A stretch of 21,127 nt of DNA from CAZCVI01 sp964502145 (GTDB lineage: Bacteria; Acidobacteriota; Aminicenantia; UBA2199). The first letter of the stretch is position 1, and each line of letters opens with the position of its first letter. This document shows positions 7,572 to 15,957 of this stretch, piece after piece. The DNA lies in assembly GCA_964502145.1 (NCBI GenBank), contig CAZCVI010000114.1, positions 1-21,127 of the forward strand, written 5' to 3'. Below the pieces are notes generated by a model. That model was not told the origin of the DNA. It saw nothing but the letters and a program-made list of their open reading frames with translations, and searched no databases. The position numbers and the translations under genes were made by a program.

Positions 7572-7680
7572 ATTGCTAATTGAGAATTGATCGGTGCATA
7601 AAAGATGAAGTTAGGAAGCGCCGTTGGCGTGGTCGCTTCCTAACTTCCCTCTTTGCAATGGTCAGTCCCCAATTAACAAT
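7572..7680. repeat. Nested inverted repeat between collar operon and surface-protein gene
   Basis: A perfect 14-bp stem (gaagttaggaagcg, 7607-7620, with its complement at 7634-7647) sits inside outer arms attgctaattg (7572-7582) and caattaacaat (7670-7680) that match at 10 of 11 positions. Only a weak pyrimidine tract follows the inner stem, so it may stabilise mRNA or attenuate rather than terminate fully. Confidence 0.65.
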
Positions 7681-7707
7681 GATACTTAAAAAAAAAGGAC
7701 GAATAAA

Positions 7708-10700
7708 ATGAAAAAATATAGCGTGTTAGTGATCTTAATCATATTAGCCGCATGGCTTTTGGGTGCGGCGCATGTATATGGCGCGGACATCACGGTGACC
7801 AATACCAATAACAGTGGTGCGGGTTCATTGCGTCAAGCCATCATTGATGCTACAGCCGGACAAACGATTGGTTTTGCGGTTACGGGTACGATTACACTGA
7901 CCAGTGAAATTAGTTTTTCCAAGAACCTAACCATCATTGGTCCAGGTGCTACTCAATTGACTCTCAGCGGTGGTGGCAGCAACCGGGTTTTTAACCTCAC
8001 GGGTGGCACTATTGCTGTTTCTGGGTTGACTATTGCCAATGGTTTCAGCAATGGTAGTGATGGTGGTGGTGTATATGTAACCGGGACTCTGGCGATTACT
8101 TTTACCAATTGTGTCTTTCAGAGTAACAATTCGCAAAACGGGACTTCTGGCGAGGGCGGCGGGATTTATTCTAATGCTGCTACTGCCACGATGGCCTTTG
8201 TGGGTTGTACTTTTTCCGGTAACAATGGGTATTATGGCGGGGCCATTTCGGCCTATAACAATACAGCTACCCTGACCAATTGCACGGTGAGCGGCAATAC
8301 GGCAGGAGAAGGCGGTGCAGGTATTGATGGAGAAGGCATGACGATTGTCAATTGCACGATTACCAACAATACTGGCAGTACAGACACGGGGGGTATCTTC
8401 GATGAAGGGGGTACGACCTCGATTAAAAATAGTATCGTGGCACTCAATACGGGTGGTTCCAGCCCGGATATTCAAGGGGGCTACAGCAGCGGTGGTTATA
8501 ATATTATCGGCAACAAAGGCGGCACCACGTTTACGGCAGCCAGCGGCGATCAAGTGGGCACTTCGGGTACACCGATCAATCCATTGCTGAATGCATTGGC
8601 TTTTAACGGTGGCACAACCAGAACCCACGCGTTGCAAGGCAGCAGCCCGGCACTTAATCCAGCCAGTAGTAACGGCGCTCCCAGTACAGACCAACGGGGT
8701 TATGCCCGCAACGGCAATGCTGATATTGGTTCCTATGAAGGCGCAGCGACTGAACCAGAAATGAATGTGACTGGCCTGGGGAACTCCATCAGTGATGGCG
8801 ATACTACCCCAACAGCCACTGACAACACGGATTTTGGTGTTGTAGCTACTGGCGGGGGAACGGCGAGTCATACCTTTACAATAGCCAATAGTGGCTCAAC
8901 TGCACTGGCTGTTTATAATGTGATTGTCTCTGGTACCAATGCGGCAGACTTTACGGTGACGACTCAACCGGCCAGCAGTGTGGCTTCCGGTGGCGGCACC
9001 ACGACATTTACAATACTCTTTACGCCAGCGGCTACAGGCTCCAGAACAGCTACACTGACGATTACGAACAATGACTCCAGCGAAAACCCCTATAATTTTG
9101 ATATCCAGGGTACGGGTATAGTACTTGTCTCGGAAATGGATATGAAACAAGGAGTCACAGCGATTGCGGATGGTGGCAGCCACGATTTTGGCAGCCATGC
9201 CCTCAGTTCCAATACGGATATCATATTTACGATTGAGAACAGTGGTACGGGGAACCTGACAATGACGACCCCTATTTCTATTGGCGGAGCCAATGCGGAT
9301 CAATTCAGCATTCAAGCGCAACCCACTTCTCCTGTGGCCGCTTCTGGCAGTACCACCTTTACGATACGTTTTACGCCCACTTCGACTGGTGCTAAAACAG
9401 CGACAATCTCGATTGCCAATAATGACAGCAACGAGAACCCCTACGATTTAACTATCTCGGGCACGGGAACTTCTGCGGAAATGGATTTGAAACAAGGGGT
9501 CACAGCCATTGCGGATGGAGGCAGTCACGGTTTCAACAGCCAAGTACTGGGTTCCAATACCGATGTCGTATTCACTATTGAAAATAGCGGTAGCAGCAAT
9601 CTGACTTTGACGACACCGATTACCATTGGCGGGGCCAATGCCGATCAATTCAGCATCCAAGCGCAACCGACTTCTCCAGTGTCTGCTTCAAGTAGCACGA
9701 CCTTCACGGTACGCTTTACGCCTACATCTGCGGGTGCGAAAACAGCGTCTATTTCCATAGCCAATAATGATGGCAATGAGAATCCCTATGATTTAACGAT
9801 CACAGGCACAGGGACAGCACCAGAAATGGACCTGAAACAGGGGATCACTGCAATTACCGATGGCGGTAGTCATAATTTTGGCAATCAACTCCTCAGTTCT
9901 GATACGGATGTGGTGTTTACTATAGAAAACAGCGGCACGGCCAACTTGACGTTTACTACCCCGATTACCATTGGTGGTGCCAATGCGGATCAATTCAGTA
10001 TTCAAGGACAACCCACTTCCCCTGTGGCTGGTTCGGGGAGCACTACTTTTACAGTGCGTTTTACTCCCACTTCTGCTGGTGCGAAAACGGCGACTATTTC
10101 CATAGCCAACAATGACAGCAACGAAAATCCCTACGATCTTTCCATCACGGGTACAGGCACAGCCCCGGAAATGGATTTAAAACAGGGGGTGACTGCAATA
10201 ACGGATGGCAGTAGTTATGGCTTTGGCAATCTGGCGGTCAGTTTGGACTCCGATGTGGTGTTTACTATAGAAAATAGCGGCACGGCGAACCTGACGTTTA
10301 CCACGCCCATTACTATTGGTGGCACCAATGCCGATCAATTCAGTATTCAGGCGCAACCCAGTTCACCCGTGGCCGGTTCCGGCAGCACTACGTTTACAGT
10401 GCGTTTCAGTCCCACTTCTACGGGTGCCAAAACAGCGACCATCTCCATAAGCAACAATGACAGCAACGAGAATCCCTATGATTTAACCATCACGGGCACG
10501 GGAACAGCCCCAGAAATGGACCTGAAACAGGGCGTCACAACGATTGCAGATGGTGGTAGCCAGGATTTCGCCAGCCAAGTTCTCAGTTCCAATACGGATA
10601 TCGTATTTACCATTGAGAACAGCGGTACTGGCAGTCTGACATTTACCACGCCCATTTCTATTGGTGGAGCCAATGCTGATCAATTCAGTATCCAGGCGCA

Positions 10701-13700
10701 ACCCACTTCCCCTGTGGCCGCTTCTGGCAGTACCACCTTTACAGTACGTTTTACACCCACCTCTACAGGCGCGAAAACAGCGACTATCTCGATTGCTAAC
10801 AATGACAGCGACGAGAACCCTTATGATTTAACCATCACGGGCACGGGCACAGCCCCAGAAATGGACCTCAAACAAGGAGTCACAGCGATTGTCGATGGTG
10901 GCAGCCATAATTTTGGCAACCAGGTATTAAGTTCCAATACGGATGTGGTATTTACCATTGAGAACAGTGGTACTGGCAATTTGACTTTCACCACGCCCAT
11001 TACCATTGGTGGTGCCAATGCCGATCAATTCAGTATCCAGGCGCAACCCACTTCCCCTTTGGCAGGTTCCGGGAGCACCACGTTTACGGTGCGTTTTACC
11101 CCTACTTCAACAGGTGCCAAGACCGCGACAATCTCAATTGCCAATAATGACAGCAATGAGAATCCCTATGATCTGACCATCACGGGTACGGGTACCGCCC
11201 CGGAAATGGATTTAAAGCAGGGTGTCACGGCGATTGCGGATGGCGGTAGCCATGGTTTTGGTAGTCAGACAGTCAGTTCCAATACCGATGTGGTGTTTAC
11301 TATTGAGAATAGCGGTACTGCCAACCTGACATTCACCACGCCGATCACCATTGGTGGAGCCAATGCGGATCAATTCAGCATTCAAGCGCAACCGACATCA
11401 CCTGTGGCAGGTTCAGGCAGCACAACCTTTACGGTACGCTTTACCCCGACTTCAACAGGTGCCAAAACCGCCACGATTTCCATAGCCAACAATGACAGCA
11501 ACGAAAATCCCTACGATCTCACCATCACGGGCACTGGCACAGCACCGGAAATGGACTTAAAACAGGGTGTCACCGCTATAACGGATGGCGGTAGTTATGA
11601 TTTCAGTAGTCATTTACTCAGCACGAATACCGATACAGTATTCACCATTGAAAATAGTGGCAATGCCAACCTGACCTTTACCACCCCTATCACGATTGGC
11701 GGAACCAATGCAGATCAATTCAGTATTCAAGCACAACCTACTTCTCCTGTGGCTGGTTCGGGCAGCACCACCTTTACAGTACGGTTTACGCCCACTTCCA
11801 CGGGTGCCAAAACTGCGACTATCTCCATAACCAATAATGATAGCAATGAGAATCCCTATGATTTAACCATCACGGGTACAGGTACAGCTCCTGAGATGGC
11901 TTTAAAACAGGGTGCGACTGCTATTGCAGATGGTGGAAGTTATGATTACACCGCCCAGGTGATTAACAGCAATACCGATATTGTTTTTACCATTGAAAAT
12001 ACAGGTACGGGTTCATTGACCCTGACCACACCGATTACCATTGGTGGTACCAATGCCGATCAATTTAGTTTTCAGGGGCAACCCACCACACCTGTGGCGG
12101 CTTCGGGTAGCACGACCTTTACTTTACGGTTTACCCCCACGTCCACCGGTCTCAAAACAGCGACTATCTCTATAACCAACAGTGATAGCGATGAAGATCC
12201 TTATGATCTAACCATCACGGGTACAGGCACAGCACCGGACATGCAAGTAGAAGGAAACGGGAACGTGATCAATGATGGAGATGTTTCGCCTTCGCTCACC
12301 GATCACAGTGATTTTGGCAATACTGATATCACTGGTGGGACAGTGGTGCGAACCTTTACGATTCGCAATACCGGCACTGCCGATTTGACCATGAATGGCA
12401 CCCCAAAAGTGCAGGTCATTGGTATCCATGCGGCTGACTTTACCGTCACACTGCAACCGACTTCTCCTGTGGCCGCTTCTGGCACCACCACCTTCCAGGT
12501 CAGCTTCGATCCTTCGGATATGGGTGTACGTAATGCGGCCATTTCCATCATTAACAATGATGCGGATGAAGACCCCTACAATTTTAATATTCAGGGGACA
12601 GGCACCAGCGAACCGGAGATGAGCGTGGAAGGGAATGCTATTGAAATTGTTAATGGCGATGTCACCCCTTCTCTGGCCGATAATAGCGATTTTGGCAGTC
12701 TCAGTTTAATTGGAAGTACGCAGGTCAACACTTTTACCATTAAAAATACCGGTTCTGCCGCATTAAATTTAAGCGGCACACCCATCATTCTGGTGACTGG
12801 CAGCCATGCGGCTGATTTTACTGTCACCACTTTACCTGTTTCGCCGGTAGCTGATAGTGGTGGGTCCACTACTTTCCAGGTTACATTTGATCCTTCAGCC
12901 CCTGGTCTACGTACCGCCACCCTTTCCATAGCCAACAATGACAACAACGAGAATCCCTATACCTTTGTTATTCAGGGGAATGGACAAGCCGGTTTACCCA
13001 CCGTTAGCACCCTTGCTGTCAGCAATATCACGTCCTCTGGTGCTGTGAGCGGTGGTAATATCACCGATAATGGCGGCAGTACCGTCAGTTCCCGTGGTGT
13101 CTGTTGGGGAACCTCTGCCAATCCGACCGTGGCGGGTAGTAAAACAGTCAATGGCTCCGGGAATGGCGCGTTTACCAGTACTCTGACCGGGTTGACTGAA
13201 CACACTACCTATTATGTTCGTGCGTATGCCACCAATTCTGCTGGCACCGCTTATGGCAATTCCCTGTTATTCAAGACCAATGCCGAAGCGCTTTCGGTCA
13301 CCATTACCAAACCTAAAAATGGTGAGGAGGTGTCTGGCACCGTTACCATTACCGCAGTCACCGCTTCCCATCCCACCGCCCGTGATTCCGTAGCGCTGGC
13401 TATTGCCAAAGTGGAGTTTTTCCACGATGGCGAAAAGTTAGCTACCGATACTCATGAACCCTACGAAGTGCAATGGAACACGACTTCTGTCCCGGAAGGA
13501 CTTCATACCCTCAAAGTAGTGGCTTACAATACCAAAAGTGATAGCTCTGAACAGGAAATCACGGTGTTTGTTATGAATACCCCCGCCCAGATTATGGTGA
13601 ATCGTTCCCGTTTGAATTACGGTTCTGTTAGCTCCGCCTTAACCACTGGCTCACAAACCCTGTTGATTAATAATGTCGGTGGTGGCAGTTTGAACTGGAG

Positions 13701-15099
13701 TATTAGTAAAGATGCCTCTTGGTTGCAGTTGACTGCCACATCGGGAACAGGTTCCGGTGTAGTCGGTGTATCTGTGAATGTTTCCGGGTTAAATGTTGGC
13801 ACCTATACCGCGTCTCTTACCGTATCTGACCCCAATGCGACGAATAGTGCCGTTGTAGTACCCGTGACCCTCGTGGTTTACAATCCAGGTGCCACAGTCG
13901 CGCCTTTTGGGTATTTTGAAACACCTGCTGAAGGAGCGTCCGTTCATGGAAGTATTCCTGTGACCGGGTGGGTATTGGATGATATCGAACCAACCAGCGT
14001 AAAAATATACCGCCAACCTGTCAGTGGTGAAGGCAGTGGTTTGGTGTATATTGGTGAAGCCGTCTTTGTCGATGGCGCTCGACCCGATGTTGAACAAACC
14101 TATCCCGCGTATCCCAAGAGTTATCAGGCCGGTTGGGGGTATATGTTGCTCACCCATTTCTTACCTAACCAGGGCAATGGCACCTTTACCTTGGTCGCCA
14201 AAACCGTGGACAAAGAGGGCACAGAAGTCACCTTGGGCAGCAAAACCATCATTTGCAACAATGCGGATGCAATTAAACCTTTTGGTGCCATTGATACGCC
14301 CACGCAAGGAGGAACCGCTTCAGGAAACCAGTATGTTAATTTTGGCTGGGCCTTAACGCCGTTGCCTAATACCATTCCTGTGAATGGTTCCACCATTAAA
14401 GTATGGGTAGATGGTGTCGCGCTCGGTAGTCCCGTGTACAATCAGTACCGTTCCGATATAGCCACGTTGTTCCCCGGGTTTAATAACAGTAATGGGGCAG
14501 TGGGTTATTTCTATCTGAATACCAACAACTATGTCAATGGAGTTCATACCATTGCGTGGTCCGTAAAAGACAATGCTGGCAATGAGGATGGAATTGGCAG
14601 CCGGTATTTCACCGTGCAAAATGTGGGGGCGGACAGTTCTGCTGTTTCTACCCTGCCAGACAATGCGACTGGTCCTTTTATTGGGGCTGCCGCGTTGTTT
14701 AGTGCTTCGTCCACTGCTCAGCCACTCTATGTGTTCCGTGGTTATGATACCAGTCTGTTGCCCGAAACCGTTTACCCCGAACAGAATGGTGTAACCACCT
14801 TGTATATCACAGAGAACCAACGGTTAGAAATCCGTTTTGATAATCCTCAAGATGTAGCCGCTTTTAACAGTGGAAAAACCACAGTCCCCGTGACCGTGGC
14901 AGCAGCCGGGTATTCCCTCCTAGCCACAGAATTGCGGCCTTTGCCTGTCGGTTCAACCTTAGACAGGGCCAATGGTGTGTTTTATTGGCAGCCGTGTCCT
15001 GGCTTTTTTGGTCAGTACTTGTTGGTTTTCGTCAGTAAAACATCAGAGGGTCAGGTAATGAAGCGTTATGTGAAGGTGGTTATTTCGCCAACGTTTTAA
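7708..15099 (+). CDS. Giant exported surface protein: beta-helix head, choice-of-anchor-D stalk, Ig/BACON modules
   Basis: A 2463-residue secreted protein, probably an adhesin or surface filament. A Sec signal peptide (KK followed by a hydrophobic run, likely cut after VYGA, residue 26) is preceded by AAGGA at a good distance. Residues about 27-345 form a right-handed beta-helix head of choice-of-anchor-Q type (NSGAGSLRQAI near the start, ADIGSYEG at the end). Residues 351-475 are a first choice-of-anchor-D (ASPM/SPD-2/Hydin-like) module, 476-1510 nine 115-residue copies, and 1511-1760 two longer ones. Then come a fibronectin-III-like module (1762-1857), an Ig-like module starting TITKPKNGEEV (1861-1953), a BACON-like module (1960-2056) and two Ig-like modules beginning PFGYFETP (2066) and PFGAIDTP (2191). 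The last 150 residues end with a GVFYWQPCPGFFGQY putative-Ig motif. No LPXTG motif, beta-barrel autotransporter domain or evident T9SS tail is visible, so attachment is unclear. Enzymatic activity is not indicated. Confidence 0.92.
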   Translation: MKKYSVLVILIILAAWLLGAAHVYGADITVTNTNNSGAGSLRQAIIDATAGQTIGFAVTGTITLTSEISFSKNLTIIGPGATQLTLSGGGSNRVFNLTGGTIAVSGLTIANGFSNGSDGGGVYVTGTLAITFTNCVFQSNNSQNGTSGEGGGIYSNAATATMAFVGCTFSGNNGYYGGAISAYNNTATLTNCTVSGNTAGEGGAGIDGEGMTIVNCTITNNTGSTDTGGIFDEGGTTSIKNSIVALNTGGSSPDIQGGYSSGGYNIIGNKGGTTFTAASGDQVGTSGTPINPLLNALAFNGGTTRTHALQGSSPALNPASSNGAPSTDQRGYARNGNADIGSYEGAATEPEMNVTGLGNSISDGDTTPTATDNTDFGVVATGGGTASHTFTIANSGSTALAVYNVIVSGTNAADFTVTTQPASSVASGGGTTTFTILFTPAATGSRTATLTITNNDSSENPYNFDIQGTGIVLVSEMDMKQGVTAIADGGSHDFGSHALSSNTDIIFTIENSGTGNLTMTTPISIGGANADQFSIQAQPTSPVAASGSTTFTIRFTPTSTGAKTATISIANNDSNENPYDLTISGTGTSAEMDLKQGVTAIADGGSHGFNSQVLGSNTDVVFTIENSGSSNLTLTTPITIGGANADQFSIQAQPTSPVSASSSTTFTVRFTPTSAGAKTASISIANNDGNENPYDLTITGTGTAPEMDLKQGITAITDGGSHNFGNQLLSSDTDVVFTIENSGTANLTFTTPITIGGANADQFSIQGQPTSPVAGSGSTTFTVRFTPTSAGAKTATISIANNDSNENPYDLSITGTGTAPEMDLKQGVTAITDGSSYGFGNLAVSLDSDVVFTIENSGTANLTFTTPITIGGTNADQFSIQAQPSSPVAGSGSTTFTVRFSPTSTGAKTATISISNNDSNENPYDLTITGTGTAPEMDLKQGVTTIADGGSQDFASQVLSSNTDIVFTIENSGTGSLTFTTPISIGGANADQFSIQAQPTSPVAASGSTTFTVRFTPTSTGAKTATISIANNDSDENPYDLTITGTGTAPEMDLKQGVTAIVDGGSHNFGNQVLSSNTDVVFTIENSGTGNLTFTTPITIGGANADQFSIQAQPTSPLAGSGSTTFTVRFTPTSTGAKTATISIANNDSNENPYDLTITGTGTAPEMDLKQGVTAIADGGSHGFGSQTVSSNTDVVFTIENSGTANLTFTTPITIGGANADQFSIQAQPTSPVAGSGSTTFTVRFTPTSTGAKTATISIANNDSNENPYDLTITGTGTAPEMDLKQGVTAITDGGSYDFSSHLLSTNTDTVFTIENSGNANLTFTTPITIGGTNADQFSIQAQPTSPVAGSGSTTFTVRFTPTSTGAKTATISITNNDSNENPYDLTITGTGTAPEMALKQGATAIADGGSYDYTAQVINSNTDIVFTIENTGTGSLTLTTPITIGGTNADQFSFQGQPTTPVAASGSTTFTLRFTPTSTGLKTATISITNSDSDEDPYDLTITGTGTAPDMQVEGNGNVINDGDVSPSLTDHSDFGNTDITGGTVVRTFTIRNTGTADLTMNGTPKVQVIGIHAADFTVTLQPTSPVAASGTTTFQVSFDPSDMGVRNAAISIINNDADEDPYNFNIQGTGTSEPEMSVEGNAIEIVNGDVTPSLADNSDFGSLSLIGSTQVNTFTIKNTGSAALNLSGTPIILVTGSHAADFTVTTLPVSPVADSGGSTTFQVTFDPSAPGLRTATLSIANNDNNENPYTFVIQGNGQAGLPTVSTLAVSNITSSGAVSGGNITDNGGSTVSSRGVCWGTSANPTVAGSKTVNGSGNGAFTSTLTGLTEHTTYYVRAYATNSAGTAYGNSLLFKTNAEALSVTITKPKNGEEVSGTVTITAVTASHPTARDSVALAIAKVEFFHDGEKLATDTHEPYEVQWNTTSVPEGLHTLKVVAYNTKSDSSEQEITVFVMNTPAQIMVNRSRLNYGSVSSALTTGSQTLLINNVGGGSLNWSISKDASWLQLTATSGTGSGVVGVSVNVSGLNVGTYTASLTVSDPNATNSAVVVPVTLVVYNPGATVAPFGYFETPAEGASVHGSIPVTGWVLDDIEPTSVKIYRQPVSGEGSGLVYIGEAVFVDGARPDVEQTYPAYPKSYQAGWGYMLLTHFLPNQGNGTFTLVAKTVDKEGTEVTLGSKTIICNNADAIKPFGAIDTPTQGGTASGNQYVNFGWALTPLPNTIPVNGSTIKVWVDGVALGSPVYNQYRSDIATLFPGFNNSNGAVGYFYLNTNNYVNGVHTIAWSVKDNAGNEDGIGSRYFTVQNVGADSSAVSTLPDNATGPFIGAAALFSASSTAQPLYVFRGYDTSLLPETVYPEQNGVTTLYITENQRLEIRFDNPQDVAAFNSGKTTVPVTVAAAGYSLLATELRPLPVGSTLDRANGVFYWQPCPGFFGQYLLVFVSKTSEGQVMKRYVKVVISPTF
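9133..12237 (+). repeat. Nine tandem 345-bp repeats in the surface-protein stalk
   Basis: Units begin at 9133, 9478, 9823, 10168, 10513, 10858, 11203, 11548 and 11893, each opening with an E-M-D/A-L/M-K-Q-G motif and ending in NPYDLTI-GTGT. All nine have exactly the same length, with no insertion or deletion. Protein identity between units is high while many third codon positions differ. The last unit (MALKQGATAI, DEDPYDL) and the first are the most divergent. Each unit is one choice-of-anchor-D domain. Confidence 0.95.
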
Positions 15100-15113
15100 A
15101 CCCATATGAAAGG

Positions 15114-15135
15114 TATACCATATATATATGGTATA
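15114..15135. other. Perfect 22-bp palindrome after the surface-protein gene
   Basis: A perfect AT-rich palindrome centred on an atatatatat core and flanked by tatacc/ggtata, 14 bp after the stop codon and 14 bp before the terminator hairpin. It may be the first arm of a double terminator or a protein-binding site; no U-tract follows it. Confidence 0.6.
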
Positions 15136-15149
15136 GATTAAAAATAGAG

Positions 15150-15176
15150 AGGGCAGCCCGCAAGGGTTGCCCTTTT
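15150..15176 (+). terminator. Rho-independent terminator of the surface-protein gene
   Basis: Stem gggcagccc (15151-15159) and gggttgccc (15164-15172), with one G-U pair and a GCAA (GNRA) loop, is followed by tttt. It lies 51 nt after the stop codon. Confidence 0.85.
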
Positions 15177-15200
15177 GATCTGATGGAAAAACCTTTTGGC

Positions 15201-15283
15201 CCACGAATTACACGAATGAACACGAATTCAGCGAAAAAAACTTTTATTTCCTTTTAATTCGTGCCAATTCGTGAAATTCGTGG
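15201..15283. repeat. Hairpin-forming intergenic repeat (CACGAATTA family)
   Basis: Inverted repeat with 28-nt arms at 15201-15228 and 15256-15283 (24 of 28 matching). Each arm consists of three cacgaat units spaced 9 and 10 bp. The loop is A/T-rich. It mirrors the architecture of the 2784-2916 element, with gaat in place of agat. It lies between the terminator and the next promoter. Confidence 0.8.
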
Positions 15284-15307
15284 GGAAGTTTCTTTTACTG
15301 AACTCCC

Positions 15308-15375
15308 CTTGACAAAATCACCGAATAAGTCTATATTACTAAAGGAGGCACCTATGCAAGAAGTCATTTTTGAGT
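15308..15375 (+). repeat. Promoter-RBS-start cassette, direct repeat copy 1
   Basis: 68 bp that recurs in direct orientation at 20607-20674 with 62 of 68 positions identical. It spans the promoter, the ribosome-binding site and the first seven codons (MQEVIFE). Similarity ends abruptly within codon 8. The two copies bracket the Mrr-STAND gene. Confidence 0.85.
15309..15337 (+). promoter_or_regulatory. Consensus-like sigma70 promoter, copy 1
   Basis: TTGACA (15309-15314), a 17-bp spacer and TATATT (15332-15337): a near-consensus promoter. Transcription should start about 10 nt before the ATG at 15354, on top of AAAGGAGG (15341-15348), so the leader would be extremely short. The -35 box and its flank read as Leu-Asp-Lys-Ile-Thr codons, matching a motif at the surface-protein C-terminus. 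Confidence 0.7.
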
Positions 15376-15557
15376 GGCAATTACTACTTTTAGAGCGCAT
15401 CATCCACCGATTAGACTCGCAAGAATTTGAACAGGAGTTCTCCATTGAGACCCAAATGCAGTCAATGGCCGCTGACCCCGAAATCCAAATGGAACTGCGG
15501 AGAATAGATAACGACTTTTTGCATACAGATATGGATGGGTTGGGGAAATTATATTGA
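15354..15557 (+). CDS. Small antitoxin-like protein (copy 1)
   Basis: A 67-residue acidic protein with a strong ribosome-binding site (AAAGGAGG, 5 nt before the ATG). The N-terminus MQEVIFE is shared with the gene at 20653. The C-terminal half, MAADPEIQMELRRID followed by NDFLHTDMDGL, resembles small antitoxin-like proteins common in cyanobacteria and other environmental bacteria. Neighbours normally expected downstream (a PIN, RelE or MazF toxin) are absent, so if it is an antitoxin it is an orphan. The abrupt end of similarity to the second copy after codon 7 suggests two different coding sequences joined to the same start cassette. Function is not established. Confidence 0.6.
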   Translation: MQEVIFEWQLLLLERIIHRLDSQEFEQEFSIETQMQSMAADPEIQMELRRIDNDFLHTDMDGLGKLY

Positions 15558-15957
15558 TGCCACAAGGTTTCCCTCAACACCTGCGGGTAAATTGGCAGAT
15601 GAAATAATGGAAAAAATTGAAAATACCGTTCGCTATTGCTTGAAATTATAGACTGGTGGTTCAAGTCGGAATTCCCAATAGCACGTCCAACTGCTCACAC
15701 TCTACTGGGCAGGCAATTTTTCAGCCTCTATGTTTTATTACTCCATTTTATGTCAGGGCGAGATATTTTACCATTTTGTATTGGCACGGACAGGACTGTT
15801 AAACATCATAATAACCAAAAAATTAGCCAACACGCTGAGTTTTCTTCAAAATGTATGATACAATATATTCTTAAAAGGCGTGGTGAATGAAACCAGTGGA
15901 ACAGAATGGGCTTCTGTAGACTGGAGTGGGCTTTATTGAGAAAATTAAAAAGAGGAA
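15558..15957. other. 400-bp intergenic region, no supported gene
   Basis: This lies between the first small gene and the Mrr-STAND gene. An 84-codon frame (15636-15890) lacks a ribosome-binding site and has no recognisable motif, and no toxin partner for the small gene was found in any frame. A weak AT-rich promoter for the STAND gene may lie around 15830-15880 (tgtatgatacaatatattc), but it cannot be placed with confidence. Confidence 0.4.

Noticed and set aside
7927..8871. Long open frame (314 codons) antisense to the beta-helix part of the surface-protein gene
   Set aside because: Shadow frame of a repetitive gene; no ribosome-binding site and no protein-like motif. Similar antisense frames recur in each 345-bp repeat.
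15254..15664. 136-codon minus-strand frame over the first small gene
   Set aside because: It is the complement of the promoter and small gene, both of which have stronger support on the plus strand.
15636..15890. 84-codon frame before the STAND gene, considered as a toxin partner of the small gene
   Set aside because: No SD, no family motif, unusual residue make-up and no similarity to PIN, RelE or MazF toxins.
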